64,000 nt of DNA from Roseibium algicola. Lineage in GTDB: Bacteria > Pseudomonadota > Alphaproteobacteria > Rhizobiales > Stappiaceae. Shown here piece by piece: positions 27,437 to 35,094 of the stretch. The translations under genes were made by a program, and so were the position numbers. A model generated the notes under the pieces. It had not been told where the DNA came from. It saw only the letters and a list, made by a program, of their open reading frames with translations, and ran no database searches. Within the stretch, counting starts at the first letter, position 1. Each line of letters starts with the position of its first letter. The DNA lies in assembly GCF_001999245.1 (NCBI RefSeq), contig NZ_CP019630.1:5857001-5921000 (forward strand), written 5' to 3'.

Positions 27437-27870
27437 AATTGGAACTTCTGTCAGGTAGTTACTTCTAGCCGCGTTGAGCAAACCGGCTTTCTGACCTCGA
27501 GTTTAAGGCAAGTGCACAGGCGATAGCGGAAACCGATCAAAATCATCGAAAAACATCGACAAAATTACCACAGTCAACAAACTTACTCTACGTTCATTGT
27601 TAGTTATGACGATGGCTTTGCGTTCACGAACTGGTGATTGGCCTTGAACTTCGTAGTTCAACCCACATTTATTACCGAAATATAACTGAAAAAGCCCGGA
27701 TTTGTGATCTTTGTTACACGCATTCGGGAGATTGTGGTGCGATAATGGCAAAATCGTGACCGCACGAACGGGGCGCAAAAGCGCGGAAGACCTGAAAAGT
27801 CCTACAATGGACCTCCGTTTACAGACCCCACGCGCGGTAAATTAAGTTGTATTAGCCTTGGGAGGCGTAC

Positions 27871-28470
27871 ATGCAACGGAATACCAGAGCAGGAACTCTT
27901 GCGCTTGGCCTCATCCTTGCCTTGGCGGGAAGCGCTGCTGCGGCCCCACTGCCTCAGGAAACGATAACGTTGCCTGAGGATCGTTTGGCGGTCACAGTCG
28001 CGTCAGCGTCACAGGATCAGGCCGATCCGCTGGAAAGTGAGCTCACGATATGGGTGGGCGAAATCGAGCTTGAAGGCCGGAAAGCGATCTGGGTAGAACT
28101 GATCGATTCCTTCGGCGAAGTTATCTATGACAGTGAAGTGAACACCAACGAAACCCATCTGCTTCCAGATGGCCGGGCCGTTGTCGTTCGCGCCATGGAT
28201 CAGGATACGGTTGTCGCCGGCAAGGATGAATCAAGACTGGTCAATGAAGGCACCCTTACGGTCACGCGTCGTGTGGTCAATGAAGGTGTTGATGCGACCA
28301 CAATTGAACTTATCGAAACCGGCCAGCAACCCTCGCAGAAACGCGGCACCATGCTGCAGGTCGCAGATTTTGGCGAATTGGTATGGCAGAAGGTCGTTGC
28401 CTTCTTCGATGCCGCACGCACACGCGTCGAAATCGCATGGAACTGGATTGTCGACACGATCCAGGCCTGA
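27871..28470 (+). CDS. Putative secreted protein, unknown function
   Basis: 199 residues, not recognised. A clear signal peptide (hydrophobic LALGLILALAGSAAAA, cleavage near AAA-APL at about residue 25) is followed by a beta-rich acidic region with repeated short strands (TIWVGEIELEGRKAIWVELID, quoted in part). The C-terminus (about 165-199) is predicted as an amphipathic helix, with VWQKVVAFFDAARTRVEIAW. GGGAGG precedes ATG 27871 at ideal spacing, so it is a real gene. Single-gene unit between long intergenic regions; a periplasmic or surface role is likely. Confidence 0.75.
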   Translation: MQRNTRAGTLALGLILALAGSAAAAPLPQETITLPEDRLAVTVASASQDQADPLESELTIWVGEIELEGRKAIWVELIDSFGEVIYDSEVNTNETHLLPDGRAVVVRAMDQDTVVAGKDESRLVNEGTLTVTRRVVNEGVDATTIELIETGQQPSQKRGTMLQVADFGELVWQKVVAFFDAARTRVEIAWNWIVDTIQA

Positions 28471-28520
28471 GGCTTGTTTTGGCGCAATTGCCTTGCAGAC
28501 TTGCGACACGCCATTCGCTT

Positions 28521-28540
28521 GCCCGGCTTTTTTGCCGGGC
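28521..28540. terminator. Stem-loop after secreted-protein gene
   Basis: A perfect palindrome with GCCCGGC (28521-28527) pairing with GCCGGGC (28534-28540) around TTTTTT. There is no T-tract after the stem, so function as a terminator is uncertain. Confidence 0.35.
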
Positions 28541-28661
28541 AGCGGCGACGCGCGTGTGAGACTTTCCGCTCTTCCGAGGTCGCAAAACCTCGGATGGCGC
28601 TGGCTGAAGTCGCGCCAATGGGTTTGCGTCAAAAATAATCCATAAAATTCATCGCCCTATG

Positions 28662-28689
28662 TGATCCGCCCTCCAAGGCGAGGCGTAAC
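28662..28689 (+). promoter_or_regulatory. Predicted ECF (RpoE/ChrR-group) sigma promoter
   Basis: TGATCC (28662-28667), a 16-base spacer and CGTAAC (28684-28689) lie 76 bases before the FAD oxidase start. The same TGATCC-N16-CGTA arrangement stands before the ChrR-like gene (33766-33793). It resembles the known promoter class of singlet-oxygen-responsive RpoE of Rhodobacter (TGATCC -35). Two matching promoters on two arms of the same module make chance less likely. Confidence 0.7.
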
Positions 28690-28764
28690 CGCTGCACATC
28701 AACTGGAAAACTTGGCGTCCGACCAGGTTTCCCGCGGTAACACCGACGCCCCGAAGGATATGAT

Positions 28765-30063
28765 ATGCGGATTGCCGTAATCGGCTCCGGAATTTCCGGA
28801 AACAGTGCAGCCTGGGCCCTTAATGATCTTCATGACGTTGTTCTCTACGAGCGGCGCGAACGGCCAGGTGGTCACAGCGCCACGGCGGATATCGACTATG
28901 ATGGCGCCCGGATTTCGGTGGACACCGGTTTCATCGTCTACAACGAGCTCAATTACCCGAATTTTACTGCGCTGCTTGACCATCTGGGGGTCGCCAACGA
29001 GATAAGTGACATGAGTTTTGCCTTGTCGGCGGACAACGGCAAGCTTGAATGGTCAGGCCATTCTCTGAACGCGGTCTTCGCACAACGGCGTAATCTGGTC
29101 TCACCGCGGTTCCTGCGCATGTTGCGGGATATCTTCCGCTTCAATGGCAAAGCCGTTGAAGATCTGAAGGCCGGACGCCTCAGCGGACAAACGCTCGGTG
29201 GCTACCTGGAGCGTGAACACTACTCTTCCGGTTTCATAAACGACTATCTGCTGGCGATGGGCGCTGCCATCTGGTCGACGCCGATCAACGAAATGCGGGA
29301 CTATCCTGCGGAAAGCTTCGTGGCTTTCTTCGAAAATCATCGCCTGCTTTCATTCGATCGGCCGCTGTGGCGTACCATTTCCGGTGGCAGCCGCAACTAC
29401 GTGGAAAAGCTGCTGGCGCCGCTTCAGGGAAAGATCAGGCTTGGCAAGCCGGTCACAGAAGTTCTTCGGCAAAACGGTCAGGTCATCGTGCGCGACGCAT
29501 CCGGCCACCAGGACGTCTTCGATCATGTGATCCTTGCCAGCCACACGGACCAGACCCTTGCCATGTTGGGTGATCCATCCCCACAGGAGCGCGATATTCT
29601 TGGATCCATCCGGTATCGTCCAAACGAGGTTTACCTCCACCGCGACGAGGCCCTGATGCCGAAACGCAAAAACGTCTGGGCTTCCTGGAATTACATGTCC
29701 GATCGCGAAGCCGGCGAAACACGGGACGTAACCGTCAGCTACTGGATGAACCGGTTGCAGAACTTCGATCACTCCAAACCGGTCTTCGTTACATTGAACC
29801 CCTATGCACCACCTCAGGAAGACAAGACCTTCGCAAAGTATGTTTATGATCATCCCCAGTTTGATGCCATGGCTCAGCAGGCCAAGAACCGGCTTGGGGA
29901 AATTCAAGGCGTGAACAACACATGGTATTGTGGTGCGTGGCGCGGTCACGGCTTCCACGAAGACGGACTTTCGTCCGGACTTGATGTTGCCCGTTCGCTC
30001 GGTGCCCGGCTGCCATGGGAAAAAGACGTGGCTGGCGATACCTATCTGGAGGCTGCCGAATGA
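28765..30063 (+). CDS. FAD-dependent amine-oxidase-like oxidoreductase (lipid module)
   Basis: 432 residues; N-terminal FAD-binding Rossmann motif VIGSGISGNSAAWAL (about 4-18) followed by YERRERPGGHSAT (about 30-42). Proteins of this subfamily are almost always encoded with a DUF1365 protein and a cyclopropane-synthase-like methyltransferase. In Rhodobacter such genes belong to the RpoE/ChrR regulon and related genes act in unusual (methylated, furan) fatty acid synthesis. Here it opens exactly that operon: ATGA overlap with DUF1365, then the synthase. It likely oxidises a membrane-lipid acyl chain. Confidence 0.88.
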   Translation: MRIAVIGSGISGNSAAWALNDLHDVVLYERRERPGGHSATADIDYDGARISVDTGFIVYNELNYPNFTALLDHLGVANEISDMSFALSADNGKLEWSGHSLNAVFAQRRNLVSPRFLRMLRDIFRFNGKAVEDLKAGRLSGQTLGGYLEREHYSSGFINDYLLAMGAAIWSTPINEMRDYPAESFVAFFENHRLLSFDRPLWRTISGGSRNYVEKLLAPLQGKIRLGKPVTEVLRQNGQVIVRDASGHQDVFDHVILASHTDQTLAMLGDPSPQERDILGSIRYRPNEVYLHRDEALMPKRKNVWASWNYMSDREAGETRDVTVSYWMNRLQNFDHSKPVFVTLNPYAPPQEDKTFAKYVYDHPQFDAMAQQAKNRLGEIQGVNNTWYCGAWRGHGFHEDGLSSGLDVARSLGARLPWEKDVAGDTYLEAAE

Positions 30064-30911
30064 AGGCAAGGCCGAGCAATTGTATGCATGACAATGGACC
30101 GCCCCCTGATCTGGCGGCATCCCTGTTCATGGGCTCGGTCATGCATCACCGCATGAAACCCCGTGAGCACAGGTTTTCCTATAAGGTCTTTTCCGTGCTG
30201 CTCGATCTGGATCGGCTTGAAGAAGCTGCGCAGTCCAGCCTGTTCTTCTCCGTCAACCGGTTCAATTTGCTGTCGTTTCATCAGAAGGACCACGGCCCAA
30301 GGGACGGGTCTGACTTGCGGCTCCATGTCGACCGATTGCTCGCCAAGGAAGGACTAGAGGCACCTGCTCGGGTCCTGCTGCTCGCATATCCGCGGATGCT
30401 GGGGTACGGCTTCAACCCTCTCAGCGTTTATTATGCCTATGACCGGTCGAACCAACTGATTGCGCTCGTTTACGAGGTGCGCAACACATTTGGCGGCATC
30501 CACACCTACGTCGCACCTGTAAGAGCCGGCCAGTGCAGTGATGCAGGCATACGCCAGGATCAGAAGAAGCTATTCTACGTGTCGCCCTTCGTCAGCATGG
30601 AACAACACTATTTCTTCCGCATGATGCCGCCGGGAAAAACCGTCCGCGTTCGCATTCTGGAAAAGGATTGCGAAGGCCCGCTTTTGTCGGCGACATTTTC
30701 CGGCACACAACGCCCCCTGTCCAACGGCTCGATTCTGCAGGCCTGCCTTCAGGTGCCGCTGCTGACGTTCAAGGTCATCGGCGCCATCCATTGGGAAGCC
30801 TTTAAAATCTGGCGCAAGCGTGTACCATTTCACGCTCGACCCGCAGAAGATGCAGGGAATGACGGGTTGCCTGGGCAGACAGGTTCTGTCTTGCCAGTTT
30901 CAAACAACTGA
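30060..30911 (+). CDS. DUF1365 family protein
   Basis: 283 residues. MGSVMHHRMKPREHRFSYKVF (about 21-40, quoted in part by MHHRMKPREHRFSY) and LLAYPRMLGYGFNPLSVYYAYD (part: YGFNPLSVYY, about 120-129) are signatures of DUF1365. Its biochemical function is not settled; the invariant genetic linkage with FAD oxidase and cyclopropane synthase implies a part in acyl-chain modification. ATG 30060 overlaps the previous stop as ATGA; an ATG at 30084 is a weaker alternative. Confidence 0.9.
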   Translation: MKARPSNCMHDNGPPPDLAASLFMGSVMHHRMKPREHRFSYKVFSVLLDLDRLEEAAQSSLFFSVNRFNLLSFHQKDHGPRDGSDLRLHVDRLLAKEGLEAPARVLLLAYPRMLGYGFNPLSVYYAYDRSNQLIALVYEVRNTFGGIHTYVAPVRAGQCSDAGIRQDQKKLFYVSPFVSMEQHYFFRMMPPGKTVRVRILEKDCEGPLLSATFSGTQRPLSNGSILQACLQVPLLTFKVIGAIHWEAFKIWRKRVPFHARPAEDAGNDGLPGQTGSVLPVSNN

Positions 30912-30930
30912 CGTTTCAAGAGGTTCTGCT

Positions 30931-32160
30931 ATGAGTGAGCCGATTGTTCTGACCAAGGAAAACTTCCGCGCGGAGTTGAAGGGTACTCCACGCCTCGCCA
31001 AAATGGCGGCCGGCCTTGCCCTCAAAATCCGCTACGGGTCTCTTGAAGTTCAATTTCCAGACGGTCGAAGGTTCCATATCAAAGGGCAGGAAGATGGCCC
31101 ACACGGTGTTCTCAAGATCCATAACTGGGCGTTTTTCCGGATGGTCGTCCAAGCAGGCGACGTTGGTGTCGGAGAAGCCTTCATGGCGGGGTACTGGTCG
31201 TCGCCCGACGTGACCACATTTCTGGAAGTTTTCTGCATAAACCAGGAATCGACGCTGGAAGCTCTCCAGGGGAAGCCGTTTACACGTTTTTTGATGTCGG
31301 TACGCCACTGGCTGAACTCCAACACCAAACGCGGGTCGAAGCGTAACATCTCGGCGCACTATGACCTCGGAAATGCATTTTACCGGGAATGGCTCGATCC
31401 TTCGATGACCTATTCCTCGGCGATCTACAGCAACGAAACCAACAATCTGGAACAGGCCCAAACCGAGAAATACGCTTCTCTGGTACGGCAGACGGGCATT
31501 ACTCCCGATCACAAGGTTCTGGAAATCGGGTGTGGCTGGGGCGGTTTTGCGGAATATGTCGCAAAATCGGTTGGTGCCAACGTGCGAGCATTGACCATCT
31601 CGCAGGAACAATTCGATTACGCGCGCGAGCGGATCTACAAGGCCGGCCTCAACGACAAGGTTGAAGTGGTCTTCCAAGACTATCGCGACGAAAATGGCGT
31701 GTTCGACAGGATAGCCTCCATCGAGATGTTCGAGGCCGTCGGTGAAAAATACTGGCCGACCTACTTCCGGCAATTGTCGAAGTGCCTCAAGCCGGGTGGC
31801 AAGGCGGGCCTGCAGATCATCACGATCCAGGACAAGATGTTCGAGGACTATCGCAGAGGCACAGACTTCATCCAGCGTTATATCTTTCCAGGTGGAATGC
31901 TGCCTCCGCCCGGTCGTCTGGCGGAAATCGGCAAGTCCCTGGGCCTAGACCTTATGGATCAGAAGATCTTCGGCCAGGACTATGCGAGAACGCTTGCAGA
32001 ATGGCGGCAGAGCTTCCGACAGGCCTGGCCAAGGATCAGTCCGCTGGGTTTTGACGAGCGCTTCAAGCGCCTCTGGGAGTTTTACCTGCATTATTGCGAG
32101 GCAGGCTTCCGGTCCGGCAATATCGATGTTCGCCAGATGGTCTACGTCAAATCTGCCTGA
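30931..32160 (+). CDS. Cyclopropane-fatty-acyl-phospholipid synthase family methyltransferase
   Basis: 409 residues with the N-terminal lipid-binding domain and a SAM-dependent methyltransferase domain whose motif I is VLEIGCGWGGFAEYVA (about 193-208). NISAHYDLGNAFYREWLD (about 133-150) and the catalytic-loop FIQRYIFPGGMLPP (about 313-326) are typical. It would add a methylene or methyl group to double bonds of unsaturated phospholipid acyl chains. ATG 30931 is preceded by CAAGAGG; the frame extends upstream to 30820 but would overlap DUF1365. Last gene of the operon, followed by a terminator. Confidence 0.93.
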   Translation: MSEPIVLTKENFRAELKGTPRLAKMAAGLALKIRYGSLEVQFPDGRRFHIKGQEDGPHGVLKIHNWAFFRMVVQAGDVGVGEAFMAGYWSSPDVTTFLEVFCINQESTLEALQGKPFTRFLMSVRHWLNSNTKRGSKRNISAHYDLGNAFYREWLDPSMTYSSAIYSNETNNLEQAQTEKYASLVRQTGITPDHKVLEIGCGWGGFAEYVAKSVGANVRALTISQEQFDYARERIYKAGLNDKVEVVFQDYRDENGVFDRIASIEMFEAVGEKYWPTYFRQLSKCLKPGGKAGLQIITIQDKMFEDYRRGTDFIQRYIFPGGMLPPPGRLAEIGKSLGLDLMDQKIFGQDYARTLAEWRQSFRQAWPRISPLGFDERFKRLWEFYLHYCEAGFRSGNIDVRQMVYVKSA

Positions 32161-32190
32161 GCAAGGCACTGACCTTGAAGACACATTTCA

Positions 32191-32216
32191 AAGGCCGGGT
32201 CACCCGGCCTTTTTCT
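32191..32216. terminator. Terminator between convergent lipid-module operons
   Basis: AGGCCGGGT (32192-32200) pairs with ACCCGGCCT (32202-32210), followed by TTTTTC on the plus strand; the SDR stop codon on the minus strand lies within the stem. Confidence 0.8.
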
Positions 32217-33006
32217 TGTTCCAACCCGTGGACCGGGCGACCAGCGCGAAATAGGCACTGTACGGCAACCAGCGCAAGAGCTTCAGTTGCCGAACAAATT
32301 TACGCGGAAATGCAATCTCGAAACGGGCTGGATGGGACAGGCCTTTCCTGATTTCCTCGACAGCCTCTTCCGGAGACATCAGATAAGGCATTGGAAACGG
32401 ATTGGACTTTGTTGCCGGCGTATCGACAAAACCGGGACTGATGATCTGAATTCGGATCCCGGCAAGGTCCAGATCGAATTTCAAGGATTCAACAAGGTTG
32501 ATCAGCCCCGCCTTGGTGGCACCGTATGCAGCTGACGTCGGCAAACCGCCATAACCTGCCACAGACGACACCACTGCGATCTGCCCCCTGCCCGCCGCCT
32601 TCATGGCTGTGATTGCCGGCAGAAGCACATTGACCGTCCCCATGAGGTTCACATCAAAGCTTTTGCGAAATGCGTCTGCTTCGGCATCGAGGCCATCCTG
32701 CGGCAGATAAATGCCCGCATTTGCCACGAGCAGGCTCAAACCGCCGAAGTCCTGCTGAATCTTTTTCACGTGGTCGGACATGAGGTCCGTCTTCGTGACA
32801 TCCCCTGGCAGCGCATGAATTGAACCGGCAAGCGTCTTGGACTGGTTCTCCAGCTCCGCCAACTCCTGCTCAGAGCGGGCAGTTACAATGACCTTCCAGC
32901 CCGAACGGGCGAGGTCAAGTGCAAGCTCCCGACCGATACCGGAACTTGCTCCCGTGATCCAGGCGCAACCGTGATCAGCTTGGGCAATATAATTTGTCTT
33001 GGGCAA
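32200..33006 (-). CDS. Short-chain dehydrogenase/reductase of the lipid module
   Basis: 268 residues, classical SDR: ITGASSGIGRELA (about 17-29), NAG near 92, Ser in AVVSSVAGYGG (about 145) and YGATKAG with catalytic Tyr and Lys (about 162-168). Best start is TTG 33006, six bases after GGGAG; longer readings to 33096 would overlap the ChrR-like gene and an ATG three bases away is out of frame. Co-oriented with and 58 bases behind the ChrR-like gene. SDRs also occur in the Rhodobacter RpoE regulon next to the DUF1365/methyltransferase genes, so it probably shares that role. Confidence 0.85.
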   Translation of the reverse strand: MPKTNYIAQADHGCAWITGASSGIGRELALDLARSGWKVIVTARSEQELAELENQSKTLAGSIHALPGDVTKTDLMSDHVKKIQQDFGGLSLLVANAGIYLPQDGLDAEADAFRKSFDVNLMGTVNVLLPAITAMKAAGRGQIAVVSSVAGYGGLPTSAAYGATKAGLINLVESLKFDLDLAGIRIQIISPGFVDTPATKSNPFPMPYLMSPEEAVEEIRKGLSHPARFEIAFPRKFVRQLKLLRWLPYSAYFALVARSTGWNKKKAG

Positions 33007-33064
33007 TTCATTCTCCCGGTTCGTTTGCCTCTTTACGCAAACAGACCGGGTGTCGGATTGAATT

Positions 33065-33721
33065 TTAGCGGATAAAGGGTGCGAACCAGCGGCCAACAGG
33101 GCCGGTCAACTGCAGGCGTCCTGCTGTCACCGCAAAGCAAATGCAGTCTTCGCCCTCGTCAGCTATAGGTTTGTGGTCCACATCGCCATCGGCAAAGGCA
33201 ACATCACCAGCCACATAGTGGCCGTCTTCGTCCTTGAACCCGCCCGTCAATACGAGCGTAAGCTCAGTGCCGTGGTGCGTATGGGACGGCATCGCTCGAC
33301 CTGCCCGCACCCAAAGAAGACTGCTTGCGCAGCCGTCAATTTCACCGAACTTGCATTCCTTGACGCCAGGAAGGAGCGTTTTCCAGGGGAGCTGATCCAT
33401 CGAGGAACCGATAATCGACTGCAGCGATTCGGGAACGGCCGGTCCGCCTTTCTCAGACAGTTCGGCGGCAGGCGCGTTATCGTTCAGGTCATCAACGTCG
33501 CCACTGAATATCGATCCGAGAAATTCGTCCCGATTGGAAATGGAGACCGGTTCGGCGTCTTCCAGTTCAAAGCCGGCAAGAGTTTCAAGTGAGTTTACAT
33601 ATGACCTGTTGCAGTCGCTCATTTCGAGATGAGCACCGACCAATGCCTGCGCCGGATAGGTCAAGGTCCCGGCCGCATATCCGGCCAGTAACTCGTCCAT
33701 TCCGGTCACGTTTTTTTCCAT
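33065..33721 (-). CDS. ChrR-like anti-sigma factor with degenerate zinc site
   Basis: 218 residues aligned by eye to Rhodobacter ChrR: an N-terminal anti-sigma region (LLAGYAAGTL, 11-20) and a C-terminal cupin with SHTHHGTELTLVL and a distal His (GDVDHKP). With the ATG at 33721 (GAGAG ribosome site) residue numbers coincide with ChrR: His31 is kept, but the zinc ligands His6, Cys35 and Cys38 are Thr6, Ser35 and Asn38, with a lone Cys at 37. ATG 33733 would add four residues. No ECF sigma gene is next to it, unlike the usual rpoE-chrR pair. It may be a sensor that no longer binds zinc in its sigma-binding domain, or a decayed paralogue. Confidence 0.85.
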   Translation of the reverse strand: MEKNVTGMDELLAGYAAGTLTYPAQALVGAHLEMSDCNRSYVNSLETLAGFELEDAEPVSISNRDEFLGSIFSGDVDDLNDNAPAAELSEKGGPAVPESLQSIIGSSMDQLPWKTLLPGVKECKFGEIDGCASSLLWVRAGRAMPSHTHHGTELTLVLTGGFKDEDGHYVAGDVAFADGDVDHKPIADEGEDCICFAVTAGRLQLTGPVGRWFAPFIR

Positions 33722-33765
33722 TACCGCTCTCATTTGGCTATAGAATCCCAAGTTGCCTTACCGGC

Positions 33766-33793
33766 GATACGACAGGCAACAAAAATCGGATCA
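33766..33793 (-). promoter_or_regulatory. Predicted ECF (RpoE/ChrR-group) promoter of the chrR-like gene
   Basis: On the minus strand TGATCC (33793-33788), a spacer of exactly 16 bases and CGTATC (33771-33766) stand about 45 bases before the ATG. Identical -35 and spacer to the promoter at 28662-28689, which implies that one ECF sigma factor drives both arms and that the ChrR-like gene is autoregulated. Confidence 0.72.
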
Positions 33794-34035
33794 ACAATTA
33801 CACCAGAATTGTTAGAAATAGAATTTCAGTGAGCTGATTTCACGGAACAACTGATGGCGTGTTTTTGACACCAGAGGGAAAAAGGAACCTGATTGGCCTC
33901 AGGTGCTGGCATTCCCCATTTGAAGCCTTACATTGCGACCTTGATCAAGGCCCTTCAGACCTTTAGCGTCCGGGGCTTATCAGATTTCATCTGGCCGGTC
34001 AGCGCCACCGGACCAGATCAGCCGGGAAAGAATAA

Positions 34036-35070
34036 ATGTCTGTGTCCGCTTCTGTTGTCGATGCGATCGGTAACACGCCCCTCATCCGTCTGAAAGCTCT
34101 GTCCGAGGAAACGGGTTGCGAAATTCTCGGCAAGGCCGAGTTCATGAACCCCGGTCAATCCGTCAAGGACCGCCCTGCCCGGCAGATGATTCTTGAAGCC
34201 GAAGCCCGCGGTGATCTCAAGCCCGGTGGTGTGATTGTCGAAGGCACAGCCGGAAACACCGGTATCGGACTGGCGCTGGTAGCCAGTGCGCGCGGTTACC
34301 GGACCGTGATCGTTATCCCGGAAACGCAAAGCCAGGAAAAGAAGGACATGTTGCGCCTGTGTGGTGCTGAACTTGTCGAAGTTCCGGCCAAGCCTTTTTC
34401 CGACCCCAACAATTACCAGCACGTCGCCCGCCGTCTTGCAGAAGAGATGGCACGGACTGAACCTAATGGCGTTATCTTTGCCGATCAGTGGAACAACCTC
34501 GACAACCGCAAGGCTCATTTCGTAACCACAGGTCCTGAAATCATGGCCCAAACGGGTGGCCGTGTTGACGGTTTCATCTGTGCGGTCGGTTCCGGCGGCA
34601 CGCTGGCTGGCGTTTCAACCTATCTTCAGGAGAACAAACCGGGTGTCGTCATCGGCTGCGCCGACCCGCGTGGCGCTGCGATGCAATCGCTGTTCACCAC
34701 CGGCAAGGCTGTCGCCTCCGAAGGTGGATCGGTTTCCGAAGGCATCGGCCTTGGCCGCAGTACCGCGATTGTCGGCGATCTTAAAATCGATCACGCCTAC
34801 ACAATTCCGGACGAAGAAGCCTTGCCGTTGGTGTTCGATCTCGCAGAAAAGGAAGGGCTACTGCTGGGTGGCTCGACCGCTATCAACCTGGCCGGCGCCC
34901 GGCGCCTCGCACGCGAGCTTGGGCCAGGCAAGACGATCGTCACGATCCTGTGCGACCACGGCACCCGCTACCAGTCCAAACTCTACAATCCGGACTTCCT
35001 CAGATCAAAAAATTTGCCGGTTCCGGAGTGGCTGGAGCGAAAAGTCACGATCCAGCCGCCCTTCGCCTGA
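34036..35070 (+). CDS. cysK: Cysteine synthase A (O-acetylserine sulfhydrylase)
   Basis: 344-residue fold-type II PLP enzyme. The PLP lysine is in PGQSVKDRPARQMI (about residues 41-54), the phosphate loop is SGGT-like GSGGTLAG (about 186-193), and EGTAGNTGIGLALVA (about 71-85) binds substrate. It makes cysteine from O-acetylserine and sulfide. Slightly longer than the common 310-residue CysK, within the range of alphaproteobacterial forms annotated CysK. Starts a small operon with cardiolipin synthase 25 bases later. Confidence 0.9.
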   Translation: MSVSASVVDAIGNTPLIRLKALSEETGCEILGKAEFMNPGQSVKDRPARQMILEAEARGDLKPGGVIVEGTAGNTGIGLALVASARGYRTVIVIPETQSQEKKDMLRLCGAELVEVPAKPFSDPNNYQHVARRLAEEMARTEPNGVIFADQWNNLDNRKAHFVTTGPEIMAQTGGRVDGFICAVGSGGTLAGVSTYLQENKPGVVIGCADPRGAAMQSLFTTGKAVASEGGSVSEGIGLGRSTAIVGDLKIDHAYTIPDEEALPLVFDLAEKEGLLLGGSTAINLAGARRLARELGPGKTIVTILCDHGTRYQSKLYNPDFLRSKNLPVPEWLERKVTIQPPFA

Positions 35071-35094
35071 TCGATTGACACCGGGGGGCATTAC

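Larger units (their letters stand above)
26960..27870. other. 900-base intergenic region
   Basis: No supportable protein gene. It is more AT-rich than its flanks, holds an intrinsic terminator at 27402-27436 with about 170 bases of structured-looking sequence before it (possible small RNA), and the promoter of the secreted-protein gene at its right end. Short frames here lack ribosome sites and family resemblance. Confidence 0.5.
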
